The notes below the pieces were generated by a model that had not been told where the DNA came from, searched no databases, and saw nothing but the letters and a program-made list of their open reading frames with translations. This document shows positions 15,027 through 24,700 of a stretch of DNA of 33,098 bases, in pieces. This DNA comes from Cyanobacteria bacterium UBA7753 (lineage in GTDB: Bacteria > Cyanobacteriota > Vampirovibrionia > Gastranaerophilales > Gastranaerophilaceae), in NCBI GenBank assembly GCA_002481545.1, contig DLEF01000051.1:1-33098 (forward strand). The letters are read 5' to 3'. Position 1 is the stretch's first letter. Each line of letters starts with the position of its first letter. Made by a program: the position numbers and the translations under genes.

Positions 15027-16309
15027 TAGTCTTCTCTCCTTAACGTTTTATATATAACTATTTGTTCATTTTCTATTCTTGCTTCCTCAGGTGTAAATTC
15101 GTTTGACTTCTGTACAAACGGAACATTCACCGTGTCATTTCTTCTCGAATACAGGTTAGCTATTCTTAATTGGATAGGGTTCAGCTTTAATGCCCTTACA
15201 ATAGCCTCCGTATTGCCTTTTGAACCGGCATGAACGATACCGCCCAAAATACCCCAAACTGTGACATCACCCGTCGCAATGATTTCACTGCCCGGATGTG
15301 CGTCACCTACCAAGAAAATATTTCCTTCGTAAGATACGGTCTGACCTGATCTCAAGGTTTGTGTCAAATACAATGTCGGCAAATCCGATGTATTTGATTT
15401 GATAAGCTCTACTCCCTCAGGTGTAATACCTTCGGTATCAAGCAAAACATACTTTCCGTCATCAGGTTTTTCAACAGTTTCCGTCATCTCGTGATTTTCT
15501 TCCGCAACAGGTGCTACAGGTGAGACAGGCGGAAGTAACTCTTCCTCTTTTGCCTTGTCTTCAATCGTCGGAGCAGGTTCAGGAGCGGTTGTCGAAATCT
15601 TTTCTTCATCTTCGTCTTCTCCGCTTACCTTAGTTCCGAATGTAACATCCAATGCCGAATTAATATCTTCCTTCGGTGTTGCTTTCTTGCTCAATTCTTC
15701 GTAAATATTCGGAGCCTCTTTGCTCTTGAATAAATCTGAATTTGCTACTGCTTCGGAATCTGCTTTTGTATAATTATTATCATCTTCCGCAAACTCTTCT
15801 TTTTCGTCTTCTTTTGAAGCCTCTGTCAAAAACTGCTCTGTTTCTTCCTGTACATTCTCATCTTCAACTTCTTCAAGATTAGCTGTATCAGTTACGGTAT
15901 CCCCGATTGAATTGTGTTTTAATTGTGAAAACGAAGTCAATTCCTTCGGGTTTGTGTTATCAACATTCCCTATTGTGGTTTCCGTGCCTGCGTGGCTCTT
16001 GAATGTTTCGCTGAAAGTCGGTCTTGTGTCTGCGTTAACATCGTCGACAACCAGTCCGAGTCCGATAGCGGAAGTCTTTGTAACCTCTGACGTGGTTTGT
16101 ATTCCCGCCAACTTGGATTGCATCGTCTCAATCAATGCCTTAATACTCAACAATTGAGATTGTTTCAAATCAATGTCGCCTAAATTAAGGTATAACTCCT
16201 TGTTTTCTGCGCCTTCTTCGTCCAGAACATTGGTTATCTTTAACCCCAATTCCGATATGTTGTGAGCCTCGCTCAAATCTATAACTTTTTTTGTTTCATT
16301 ATAATTCAT
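15026..16309 (-). CDS. minC: Septum formation inhibitor MinC with long acidic linker
   Basis: This protein has 427 residues against about 230 in the usual family member. The N-terminal domain (1-75) has LYLNLGDIDLKQSQLLSIKA, matching the FtsZ-antagonising domain. The C-terminal beta-helix (about 310-400) is clear: TLYLTQTLRSGQTVSYEGN, IFLVGDAHPGSEIIATGDV, then VWGILGGIVHAGSKGN, the MinD-binding part. Between them, about residues 91-305 are low-complexity and rich in Glu, Asp, Thr, Ser and Pro, with a PPVSPVAPVAE stretch near 260-270. Such a linker should be disordered and lets the two domains sit far apart. It is the first gene of the minCDE operon. Its ATG has AGAGAATT upstream. Confidence 0.93.
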   Translation of the reverse strand: MNYNETKKVIDLSEAHNISELGLKITNVLDEEGAENKELYLNLGDIDLKQSQLLSIKALIETMQSKLAGIQTTSEVTKTSAIGLGLVVDDVNADTRPTFSETFKSHAGTETTIGNVDNTNPKELTSFSQLKHNSIGDTVTDTANLEEVEDENVQEETEQFLTEASKEDEKEEFAEDDNNYTKADSEAVANSDLFKSKEAPNIYEELSKKATPKEDINSALDVTFGTKVSGEDEDEEKISTTAPEPAPTIEDKAKEEELLPPVSPVAPVAEENHEMTETVEKPDDGKYVLLDTEGITPEGVELIKSNTSDLPTLYLTQTLRSGQTVSYEGNIFLVGDAHPGSEIIATGDVTVWGILGGIVHAGSKGNTEAIVRALKLNPIQLRIANLYSRRNDTVNVPFVQKSNEFTPEEARIENEQIVIYKTLRRED

Positions 16310-16342
16310 AATTCTCTGCCTAATTAAACTAATACTAATAAA

Positions 16343-16371
16343 AGAATAGCTTAAATAAGTTTCTTGTTCAA
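16343..16371 (-). promoter_or_regulatory. Promoter for minC-minD-minE
   Basis: On the minus strand TTGAAC (16371-16366), a 17-nt spacer and TATTCT (16348-16343). The predicted transcript starts about 27 nt before the minC ATG. Confidence 0.5.
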
Positions 16372-16467
16372 GTGGATGTATCTTTATGTAACGGGAATAA
16401 AATCAACGGCAAACAGAGGTATTTTTTGCCGATTATTTATAATCGAAAATTTTATAAATGAGGCAAT

Positions 16468-16497
16468 AAAAAAACTCTCTATATTAGAGAGTTTTTT
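16468..16497. terminator. Bidirectional intrinsic terminator after the tRNA
   Basis: The 8-bp stem ACTCTCTA/TAGAGAGT (16474-16481 / 16485-16492), with a 3-nt loop, is flanked by A6 on the left and T5 on the right. It therefore works on both strands. It lies 5 bases past the tRNA 3 prime end. Confidence 0.85.
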
Positions 16498-16501
16498 ATA
16501 A

Positions 16502-16577
16502 TGGTGGGCGATACAAGGCTCGAACTTGTGACCCCCTGAATGTCGTTCAGATGCGCTACCAACTGCGCCAATCGCCC
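16502..16577 (-). tRNA. tRNA-Val (GAC), with C33
   Basis: All arms pair fully: acceptor GGGCGAT/ATCGCCC, D-stem GCGC/GCGC, anticodon stem TCTGA/TCAGG (one T-G pair), T-stem ACAAG/CTTGT with loop TTCGAGC, then A73 and an encoded CCA. The seven-base anticodon loop is ACGACAT, giving anticodon GAC (Val). Position 33, which is T in almost every tRNA, reads C here. The gene is otherwise normal, so it is probably functional, though a sequencing or assembly error at one base is possible. Confidence 0.88.
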
Positions 16578-16634
16578 ATTATTAATCATATTTAGTTTTC
16601 ATTTCGGCGCAGTTGGTAGCTGAAGTCTGCTACC
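16555..16634. repeat. Inverted copy of the tRNA D-arm upstream of the tRNA
   Basis: GCTACCAACTGCGCC inside the tRNA gene (16555-16569) is repeated perfectly in inverted orientation at 16606-16620, 36 bases away. The outer copy is followed by TGAAGTCT and GCTACC (16629-16634), so it can instead pair GGTAGC with GCTACC. In the tRNA precursor the leader could thus pair either with the D-arm or with itself. Confidence 0.7.
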
Positions 16635-17051
16635 GCCTCTCTCCAAAACAATTAAATATCATTTTGTCGCCTGTTTTATTATTCTACCATAGATATTTTT
16701 TTAGTAAAACATTTTTATAATTATATGCTATTTTTACAATAAAATATGACAAAGGTTGTCATCCTGAACTTGTTACTATCACTGTCCATAATAAATTAAA
16801 CCGAAGAAATAAAACTTTAATGTGAGTGTCATTGCGAGAAATCCAAAGGCTTGGATTTCGTGTCAATCCAGCCAACTTGTCTTAACTTTTGAATAAAAGG
16901 TTAGCCCCAACGCTATTGAAATTCATTGAGCAGGGGGGGGGAAGATTATAAAAGTCAGGTTGATTATTTAAGAATGGCAACAAATTTTATTATTTATATT
17001 CAAGATATCCACCGTTTAGTGTTTGTTTTATATTTTTACTCCGTTTAAAAT
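16635..17051. other. Non-coding gap upstream of the SpoIID-like gene
   Basis: No gene is seen. It contains a GTTGTCATCCTGAACTTGTT element (about 16753-16772), a CATTGCGAGAAATCC...TGTCAATCCAGCC block (about 16830-16873), which is the reverse form of the GGCTGGATTG repeat, and a run of nine G (16933-16941) in an otherwise AT-rich stretch. Confidence 0.5.
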
Positions 17052-17945
17052 ATGAATATTATGAGAAAGATTTTTTTATTATTAACAGGTATATTAATTA
17101 CTTTTACAATGGCGACGCCGTCTTATGCGATTAAGATAGGGCTTTGTCTGAACCAACCTTCCGTGCAGGTATCCGCATCGGAAGAAGCACAAATGATTGA
17201 TGTCAAAACAAATAAACAGGTTTGCGTTATCCATAAAATGCTTATGTACGAGATTACGCCGCTCGGCAACGACAAAATGGTTGTCCGTTCAAACTGGGGG
17301 CAGTGTACGGTTTATACGAATAATGCTGTTATAAAACCTTATAACACATCTGCTTGCGTATATACGAAAGGAAATTGGTACAGAGGTATTCTCAGGGTAG
17401 AGAACAGAGACGGAGTAATCTCAGTGATAAATGATGTTTGTTTGGAAAACTACTTACAAAGTGTAGTACCATCCGAGATGCCGCCTTCTTGGGAGACGGA
17501 GGCGCTAAAGGCGCAAGCGATAGCTGCAAGGACTTATGCAATAGCGAATATGGGCAAACACGGCAAAGACGGGTTCGACCTTGTCGATACCCAGATGGAT
17601 CAGGTCTATAACGGGGTTAAGGCTGAATATCCTACGACAAACAGAGCCGTAAAAGATACGGCAGGGATAATTCTGACCTATAATAACAAACCGATTAGTG
17701 CAATGTATTCCTCTTCTGCGGGCGGAAAGACCGTTGCGGCATCCGATTCGTTCGGGTATGACGTGCCATATTTACAATCTGTTGCATCTTATGACGACGA
17801 TTACCCGAAGTTTGGGCATGGGGTTGGTATGACTCAACATGGGGCAAGAAACTTAGCCAAGATGGGTAACAATGCATATCAAATTTTGGCACATTTTTAC
17901 AATAATATACAATTTGCAAAGCTGAATCCCGTATATTATAAATAG
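17052..17945 (+). CDS. SpoIID/LytB-domain peptidoglycan enzyme
   Basis: This 297-residue protein begins with a signal peptide (MNIMRKIFLLLTGILITFTM, then ATPSYA with cleavage near residue 26). The SpoIID domain covers the rest: LENYLQSVVPSEMPPSWETE (131-150) with the likely catalytic Glu142, ALKAQAIAARTYAI, MYSSSAGGKT and GHGVGMTQHGARNLA near the C-terminus. Family members are lytic transglycosylases that cut glycan strands lacking stem peptides. The family is not restricted to spore formers and occurs widely in cyanobacteria and relatives. The ATG four codons on (17061) is an alternative start that gives MRKIF. No ribosome site is clear. Confidence 0.9.
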   Translation: MNIMRKIFLLLTGILITFTMATPSYAIKIGLCLNQPSVQVSASEEAQMIDVKTNKQVCVIHKMLMYEITPLGNDKMVVRSNWGQCTVYTNNAVIKPYNTSACVYTKGNWYRGILRVENRDGVISVINDVCLENYLQSVVPSEMPPSWETEALKAQAIAARTYAIANMGKHGKDGFDLVDTQMDQVYNGVKAEYPTTNRAVKDTAGIILTYNNKPISAMYSSSAGGKTVAASDSFGYDVPYLQSVASYDDDYPKFGHGVGMTQHGARNLAKMGNNAYQILAHFYNNIQFAKLNPVYYK

Positions 17946-18027
17946 TGAAAACCGGCTCTGTGAGACTTCTTTAGGATTTGTCAAGTCCGAATATCAAACA
18001 CCATGCGCCTTTATTTAGATTAAGGGG

Positions 18028-18055
18028 TTGCAAATTAAATAATACCGTGTATAAT
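18028..18055 (+). promoter_or_regulatory. Promoter for HU
   Basis: TTGCAA (18028-18033), a 16-nt spacer and a perfect TATAAT (18050-18055). The leader before the HU start is about 55 nt and ends with AAAAGGAG. Confidence 0.7.
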
Positions 18056-18117
18056 AGAATTTGTAAAAGTTTAGTGTTTATTGGAACACTACTGTTCAAG
18101 TAGAAAAGGAGATTGTT

Positions 18118-18390
18118 ATGAACAAAGAAGAATTAGTAAAAGAAATTTCTAAAAAAGCAGGCGTTTCTCAAAAAGCAGCTGCTGACATTTTATCAGCTAC
18201 TTTAGAAACTATCGAAAAGACTGTTGCTAAAGGAAAGAAAGTTACTTTAGTTGGTTTCGGTACTTTTGAAGCTCGTAAGAGAGCAGCTAGAACAGGCAGA
18301 AACCCTCAAACAGGTGCTGAATTGAAGATTGCTGCTAAGACAGTTCCTGCTTTCTCAGCTGGTAAGAAATTCAAAGAATTAGTTAAGTAA
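18118..18390 (+). CDS. hup: DNA-binding protein HU
   Basis: This 90-residue histone-like protein is complete and typical: MNKEELVKEISKKAGVSQKA at the N-terminus, then KKVTLVGFGTFEARKRAAR, RTGRNPQTG (the DNA-binding arm) and VPAFSAGKKFKELVK. The AAAAGGAG site is strong. Codon use is noticeably different from neighbouring genes, with a strong bias to GCT, GGT and AAA, as expected for a highly expressed protein. It is transcribed alone between its own promoter and terminator. Confidence 0.97.
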   Translation: MNKEELVKEISKKAGVSQKAAADILSATLETIEKTVAKGKKVTLVGFGTFEARKRAARTGRNPQTGAELKIAAKTVPAFSAGKKFKELVK

Positions 18391-18413
18391 TTGATTCTTA
18401 CTTAGAATTTTTT

Positions 18414-18447
18414 AAAAGAGGTTATCCGTTTCGGTAACCTCTTTTTT
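18414..18447 (+). terminator. Intrinsic terminator of HU
   Basis: AAAAGAGGTTA pairs with TAACCTCTTTT around the inner CCG-TTT-CGG, followed by T6. The strong stem is followed by a T run on the plus strand, and the A-run on the left also allows termination on the minus strand. Confidence 0.85.
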
Positions 18448-18507
18448 GTTGCCTGTTTTTGGGTTAGAAATTGGATAATTTGCACGATTCAATTATGCAC
18501 TAAAATT

Positions 18508-18529
18508 GTAGGGTGCAATTTTTTGCACC
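18508..18529. repeat. GTAG-footed REP-like hairpin
   Basis: Identical in all 22 bases to 8638-8659 (GTAG, then GGTGCAA-TTTT-TTGCACC). It lies between the converging HU and methyltransferase genes. Confidence 0.7.
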
Positions 18530-18545
18530 AAAAGAACTGTACTAT

Positions 18546-21500
18546 TTATAATTGATAATTTTCATAATTTTGTTGTGATATGGCAATATCCTTATCTATT
18601 GATAAAACTTCCTCATATGTCAAATCATACAATTTATATACCATTAAATCTATCTGTTTTTCGTACTCTTTTACTTTCTGTTGTTTTTCTTCGTTTTCAA
18701 GATAGTTATCTGCTTGAGTAATGTTGAGTATATTTTGAATAATAGGAACTAATACTATTGCCTTATCAAATTCAGGCGTTGGTAATTTTAAAATAGATGG
18801 AATATCAAAACCTAAGGCATCCCCTTTTTTATGTAATGCTCTATAGGTTTCTTTGTAAAAGAAATTTATAAGTTTACTATTTAATAACCCTAACAAGATG
18901 TATAAATCGTTTATTTTTTTACTTTTAGCTTTAATTATATTGATTTTTGCACAATAGAAATTTTTATCATCATAAGCACAACGAATATTTTCAGTCATTC
19001 TTGCCATTACTATTTTGGGGGTAAAAAAATATGAATTAATTTTTTTAGAAGAAAATAATTTTTTATTAATATACTTATGTAACCAATCTATTTTATATTT
19101 TTTTATATCTGATGATTGTAAGACGGGCATATTATTTGGCTCTCTTATATCAGATATTTCCTTTCCATATCCTTCTTTTGATGTTCCACAAATTATATCA
19201 GCATAATTATCTATAATATTATGTTGTTTATTAATTTTATTAATCAATGTTAAATAATCACTTAATATAATTTTATATTCAGAATCATTTTTAACTGTAT
19301 TTATAGGATAAGTATTTTTTCCCAATTTATATATATCATTTACATTATAATATCGTTGATAGTAAAAATCTTGTTTTTGATTTGTATTTTGTATATTTAA
19401 TATAACTGTGTAAGTATCAGCTTCTTTAAAAACATTTATGTAGCTTAAATCTAACAATTCATTAATTTTTTTTGATAAAATTATTTTTCTAATTTCGACA
19501 CAATCTGATTGTACCAAAAAGGCTATAGGATTAATAAATGACAAAATCCCATTAGAAGTTAATAATTTATTAAAAGCTCGTTCTATAAAATATACATATA
19601 AGTTAGGTTTATTTACTTGTTTATTCCTGAAGGAGGAGTAGCTAGATAAATCATATCGTTTTGCTATTTTTTTGTATGGAATATATGGAGGGTTCCCAAT
19701 TACTACATCAAATCCACTTTTTTCATGGAATACTTCTGAAAAATAAATTTCAAAGTCAAAAGTTCCGTCTTTTGTTAATTCTTTGATAATATCATCTATT
19801 TGTTTTTTTAGTCGTTTTTTTTCAGTTTTCTTTGTTTCATTGAAATATTGCGGTTTAAGTTCTTCTAATTGTTTAAACAAACTGTCATTAAATACTGTCC
19901 TTTGGACATTTAATAGCGAATTACCGCAAACAATTTTATAATCCAAATTCGGAAGGGCTTGGATATTATCAATATTATCTTCATCAACGACCAGAGAAAG
20001 CCATAATCTTAATTTCGCTATTTCAACAGCTCCGGAATCAATATCGACACCATAAATTGAATTTTGAATAGCCTGTCTTTTATATTCATATAGTGACCTT
20101 TTCTTTGTTTCCCGTAAATATCCCGAATTTACAAGCGCAATCCTTGCCCTGACAATTTCGTTCAGCATTCCGACAGGAAAAGCTCCCGAGCCAATCGCAG
20201 GATCACATATTTTGATATTTTTCAAGGCATTGTCAATCTGTGTTGCATTATCCATTATTCCCTGTGACATAATGTGATTATATGTTGTATTTTTGCCCTC
20301 TTTTTCCGTTGCGAGGTACTCTTTTTCAACGATTTTATCGGAATGGTGTATAAAATTTTCTATATCTTTCCTTGATAAAATATTCTGAAACCCTAATTGT
20401 TTCTCTTTAGGTTTTATGAGTTCCAATTGTTCGGACTTTTCAAAATCCGAATTGTCACTAGCAACATTCAGAGTTGTACATAAATAATTAATTAAACTCT
20501 CCTGACACATATAATGTACTATTTCTCTCGGGGTATAAAAAGCCCCTTTCGATTTACGGTCTGTTACTTCCAGTAATTCTTCAAATACTTTCCCTAACAT
20601 TTCAGGATCAACCGCCACTTCTTTTTCTAAAGGTTCATCCTCTTTTACCGTGAAATTATAACGGTCGAAAACATCCAATATTCCGTCACCTATATCTCCA
20701 GATTTTGTTTTATTGGTATTTGAGAATAAGTCGTTATCAAATATTATATCCGTATTTATCCAGTCATAGTTTTTATAACGTTCAAATAAACCGCCGTTTA
20801 AAAACGGTATCTTGCATTGAAGTTCATTAAACCAATTTTCGTCACGTTCACCATTATTTAATGCAGTATAAAATAATGGTTCTAATATATCATTGAAAAA
20901 ATTTTTACCCTCCGCTACGGCTTTTCCAAAAGTATGCCTTAAAAATTGTTTATCACCGTTGCCCCATTTTTCATCTCTTTTTACCCCGAGCCAACCTTTT
21001 TTCTGTATAAAGTATAAAAATACAAGTTGTCCCAACAGTTTCTTACAAAATCCTGCCTCGGTTATTTGTTTCAACTTAAATTCGGCATCTATTCTTTGTG
21101 AAACTTCATTTTCTCGAATGCTTTTCAAATTTTCTGTAAGTCTTAGAAATAACTCTTTATAATTCGCGAAAAATTCCTTGGATACTTTTTCTACATTAAA
21201 GGCCTCTTCTATGTCACTTAGTGACGGATAATCTTTGATTAATAATTCTATCAACCTCGATTGCGCCGTATGGTTAGGCTCTGTTGCACCGACTAAAAAC
21301 GAATATCTTTTTGCCGGTGTAAACTCTGTTTCTACTTTGTAATTGCCGTTTTTATCCTGCGTTAAACTTGTATCAAGTTTAACAAATGAAAATCGCCAAT
21401 CGTCAGAATTTTCTTTATAAAATGCGACTAATGTGTTTTCTTTATCTCTGGTCTGCATATAATCGGCAATAAAATTCCTTTGTAATGTTCTTGCTTTTTC

Positions 21501-21758
21501 TAAAGAAACATCATCGGCAAGATGAACAATTAAAGCATCAATTATGTTCCCTTCTTTGTCAGAGTATTTTCCGATTCTTTGATATGAAACGACTTTTTTT
21601 CTGTAACATTCTTTTACTTGAGCATTACCAACATTTTTTGCACTGTCTTTATCGTCAATTCCGTCAAGCATATCAATGATAAATGTTCTGAAATTGTCTT
21701 TATCAAATTTGTTTTTTAGGGTTTTCTTTATTAATCTTTCTGCTTGTATTTTATCCAT
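18546..21758 (-). CDS. Eco57I-like N6-adenine DNA methyltransferase / specificity protein
   Basis: This 1070-residue protein has an N-terminal domain of about 200 residues including SYQRIGKYSDKEGN-IIDALIVHL, which may be a degenerate nuclease-like fold. A helical region follows with GQLVFLYFIQKKGWLGVKRD (243-262), then GGLFERY and VAVDPEMLGKVFEELLEVTD (381-400). The methyltransferase core has FYTPREIVHYM (407-417), motif I CDPAIGSGAFPVGML (518-532) and motif IV DVVIGNPPYIPY (684-695). The last 350 or so residues are probably the target recognition domain. This architecture matches the methylase/specificity half of type IIG and type ISP enzymes. Its ATG lies 8 bp inside the end of the helicase gene, so the two are coupled. 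A restriction role is likely but depends on the helicase partner for DNA translocation and cleavage. Confidence 0.9.
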   Translation of the reverse strand: MDKIQAERLIKKTLKNKFDKDNFRTFIIDMLDGIDDKDSAKNVGNAQVKECYRKKVVSYQRIGKYSDKEGNIIDALIVHLADDVSLEKARTLQRNFIADYMQTRDKENTLVAFYKENSDDWRFSFVKLDTSLTQDKNGNYKVETEFTPAKRYSFLVGATEPNHTAQSRLIELLIKDYPSLSDIEEAFNVEKVSKEFFANYKELFLRLTENLKSIRENEVSQRIDAEFKLKQITEAGFCKKLLGQLVFLYFIQKKGWLGVKRDEKWGNGDKQFLRHTFGKAVAEGKNFFNDILEPLFYTALNNGERDENWFNELQCKIPFLNGGLFERYKNYDWINTDIIFDNDLFSNTNKTKSGDIGDGILDVFDRYNFTVKEDEPLEKEVAVDPEMLGKVFEELLEVTDRKSKGAFYTPREIVHYMCQESLINYLCTTLNVASDNSDFEKSEQLELIKPKEKQLGFQNILSRKDIENFIHHSDKIVEKEYLATEKEGKNTTYNHIMSQGIMDNATQIDNALKNIKICDPAIGSGAFPVGMLNEIVRARIALVNSGYLRETKKRSLYEYKRQAIQNSIYGVDIDSGAVEIAKLRLWLSLVVDEDNIDNIQALPNLDYKIVCGNSLLNVQRTVFNDSLFKQLEELKPQYFNETKKTEKKRLKKQIDDIIKELTKDGTFDFEIYFSEVFHEKSGFDVVIGNPPYIPYKKIAKRYDLSSYSSFRNKQVNKPNLYVYFIERAFNKLLTSNGILSFINPIAFLVQSDCVEIRKIILSKKINELLDLSYINVFKEADTYTVILNIQNTNQKQDFYYQRYYNVNDIYKLGKNTYPINTVKNDSEYKIILSDYLTLINKINKQHNIIDNYADIICGTSKEGYGKEISDIREPNNMPVLQSSDIKKYKIDWLHKYINKKLFSSKKINSYFFTPKIVMARMTENIRCAYDDKNFYCAKINIIKAKSKKINDLYILLGLLNSKLINFFYKETYRALHKKGDALGFDIPSILKLPTPEFDKAIVLVPIIQNILNITQADNYLENEEKQQKVKEYEKQIDLMVYKLYDLTYEEVLSIDKDIAISQQNYENYQL

Positions 21759-24700
21759 TTATACCCTCCAAATATTCCGATAAAACGACTTCACACACTT
21801 CCTGTTGTTTATTTTTTCGTCTGCGTACGTTGAAATAAGTTTCGGGTATCTTTTCTTTTAAAACTTTATATATAAATTGGTTATCATTGGTTTTCTCAAT
21901 AGCGGATTTTATTTCTTTACTGTTTAGGATTACCCCTCGTTTATATAAATCCAAAACACTATTAAAAAACATTTCCTGTTCATTGGTTAAAGATTTATCC
22001 TTCAATGATTCTTTAATACGCCCTTTTACATAGTTATCGTTTTTGCTCGTTGTTTTTGTGCTGTCATTAATACTATCGATAGTGCAAGATGCGAAAAATG
22101 CCTCATCATTGTGCTTTTTGAGTGCATGGAAAATCTTTAAATTAAATTGTGATTTTGGGCAATCTTTATTACATTTGAAAACATCAAAAGCCTCATCAAA
22201 AGTCAATTCTTTTGATATTGTTCCGTCAGTTATGTAGGTACGGAAATGTTTATTATTCTTTCTGTAAAAAGTTATAACTCGTGAGGTTTTGCAATCTGTT
22301 TTTTTTGCGCTCCTTGATTTCTTAGGAATTTTCTTTATTTTGTCAAATAATTCAATGTCATTTTCTCTTACATCTTTTAAGATTTGCAAACATTGTAAAT
22401 CAAGGCTCTTTTCCCCTGCGTCACTATCATATGTGTTTTTATCATTTACACGACTAAACCAATTATCACCGAATAGTTTGTGGTTTGTCGTCTGTTCTTC
22501 ATCACTTAAATATTTTGCATCTTCTCCGAGTGTTTCATGGAACGCTTGTATTTTAGCCTTTACACTGTCTTCTAACCCCAAATGAATATCTGTAACAGAT
22601 GTTGGGAAAAAATTATAAATATAAATTTTATCGTATTTTGTTCCGACACGGTTGACACGCCCGACACGTTGCAGAACTCTTGTAGGGTTCCAAGGCAAAT
22701 CATAATTGACGATTATATTAGACCTGTGTAAATTTATACCTTCCGCAAGTACATCAGTGGTAATTAATATGCGAATATTATCTTCTTGTATATTATATTT
22801 AGGATCAAAATTCTTATGTATCAGGTCTTTCGCAACGGCAAGAGATATCCCTTTGTCGTTATACATATCCGTATTACTTGAATAAAACATTACGGCGGAG
22901 CCATATTCTTTGTATAAATCTTTATATAGGTCTGCTCCAGTTTCCGTGGATTCCGTAAAAATAAGAATTTTTGATTTTGACAACTGTTTATCAGTTTTCA
23001 ATTCTGTTATAAAGGATTCTTTTTTTATATCGGTTTTTATTTCCGACCATAAATCTTTTATCTCCGATAATAACTCTAAATCTTTTTCTAAATCTTCTAT
23101 AAAATTGGGTTTGAAATCTTCCTTATAATAGGTTTTTGCTTTAGTATCATTTTCAAGAGCCTTTAATAAGCCTTCTTCATTATCATCATCCAAATAATCA
23201 AAAACATCTACTTTTTTACTGATATATACAGTTCCGTTGTTATACATTTTTATAAAGTTTTCATAAGATTTTATAAAACGATTGATAGTTTGCTTAAAGG
23301 CATAATTACTGCTTGCTAACCGTTTTACCAACATCGTTTTCATAAATCCGACAAGATTGGTACCTGTTGTTTGTTCAAACATTGATACCTGTTTATCCTC
23401 TTTTAAATATTTTGAATTTGTCGGGTTATATCTGGCATAGGTTAACTTTTTGATATTTTCTATCGTTTGATTGAATATATCATTTGTTTTCTCATCAAAC
23501 TTGTAATAAAGCCTGATAGGTGTTTCCACATTTGGGAATTTTAATCCTTGTTTTTCTATGTCATCAGGGAAAAATTCCTTTACGTCAGTTCTTGTTCGTC
23601 TTATTAGTAAGTGCCTTAAAACTCTGTCACGAACACGCTTTGAAACACGTTTAACTTCTTCCTGATATTCAGGAGTGCCTTTATCTATATGCTTTAGAGT
23701 GCTTACGGCACTTTTGAAGAACCTGTCTAAATTTTTGACACCATCAATATCACTATCCAGCGGATCTTGGAATAATTTAATTAATGGCAAAAAGTCATAG
23801 ATTGAATTATTCAGAGGTGTCGCGGTAATGAGAATTACTTTTTTACCGTAACAAATCTCATTTAACAATTTATATTGTGCAGTTGCCTCATTTCTGAACC
23901 TGTGAGCCTCATCCACAAATATATAATCATATTTGTCATATCCTTTTTTCTTAATATGTTCTAATTTTCCTAATGATTCTACTTCTGCCGAACGTACTCC
24001 AAAATCATTAATCGCATCTTTCCAATTCTCTATTACTGGCGGAGGACAAATTATAAGTTTTTTCCCCGACAAATTCTGCATATACATAGCAGCTACATAA
24101 GTTTTACCAAGCCCGACAACATCCGCAATAAATGCTCCGTTATACTTATCAACAATATCTGCTAAATCTTTTACTGCTTGTGTCTGATATCTATACTCTT
24201 TGAACCCTGCAGGCAACGAAATTTCTGCGTTTTTATCTTCTGATAATCTGTGTTCAAAGTTCTCATATAAAAATTTTAAATATAATTCATACGGAGTTAT
24301 GTTTGGATTTAACCATGTTTTATTGTTTATTGTTTCAATATATGTTTCCGTTAAATCAACCGATTGTGCCCATAATTCATTGAAACTATCAAGAGCAAAT
24401 TTGTAATCTGCATAGTTTTTTAATTCAACATTAAATTCAAGTTGTTCAGATAAACCGGATTCCGAGAAATTGCTTGAGCCTGTTATAACCCTGCCTTTAT
24501 CTATAAAATCTTCATTAAAAGTGCTGATATATACTTTCGCATGCAGTCTATGGTCAGGGTATGCTCGTATTTCTATTTTTCCGCTCTTTAAATATTCAAC
24601 AAATTTTTGGATTCCGTTTTCTATTTCGGAATTATCTTCCGCTTGCGTAACTTCTTCTTCTATTTGACTTGAAATAATAGCTTTTGTTTTGCTGTGTGAT

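Noticed and set aside
16502..16577. tRNA as phage attachment site for the 28-33 kb cassette
   Set aside because: The cassette is 12 kb away with many host genes between, and no integrase or matching tRNA 3 prime copy was seen.
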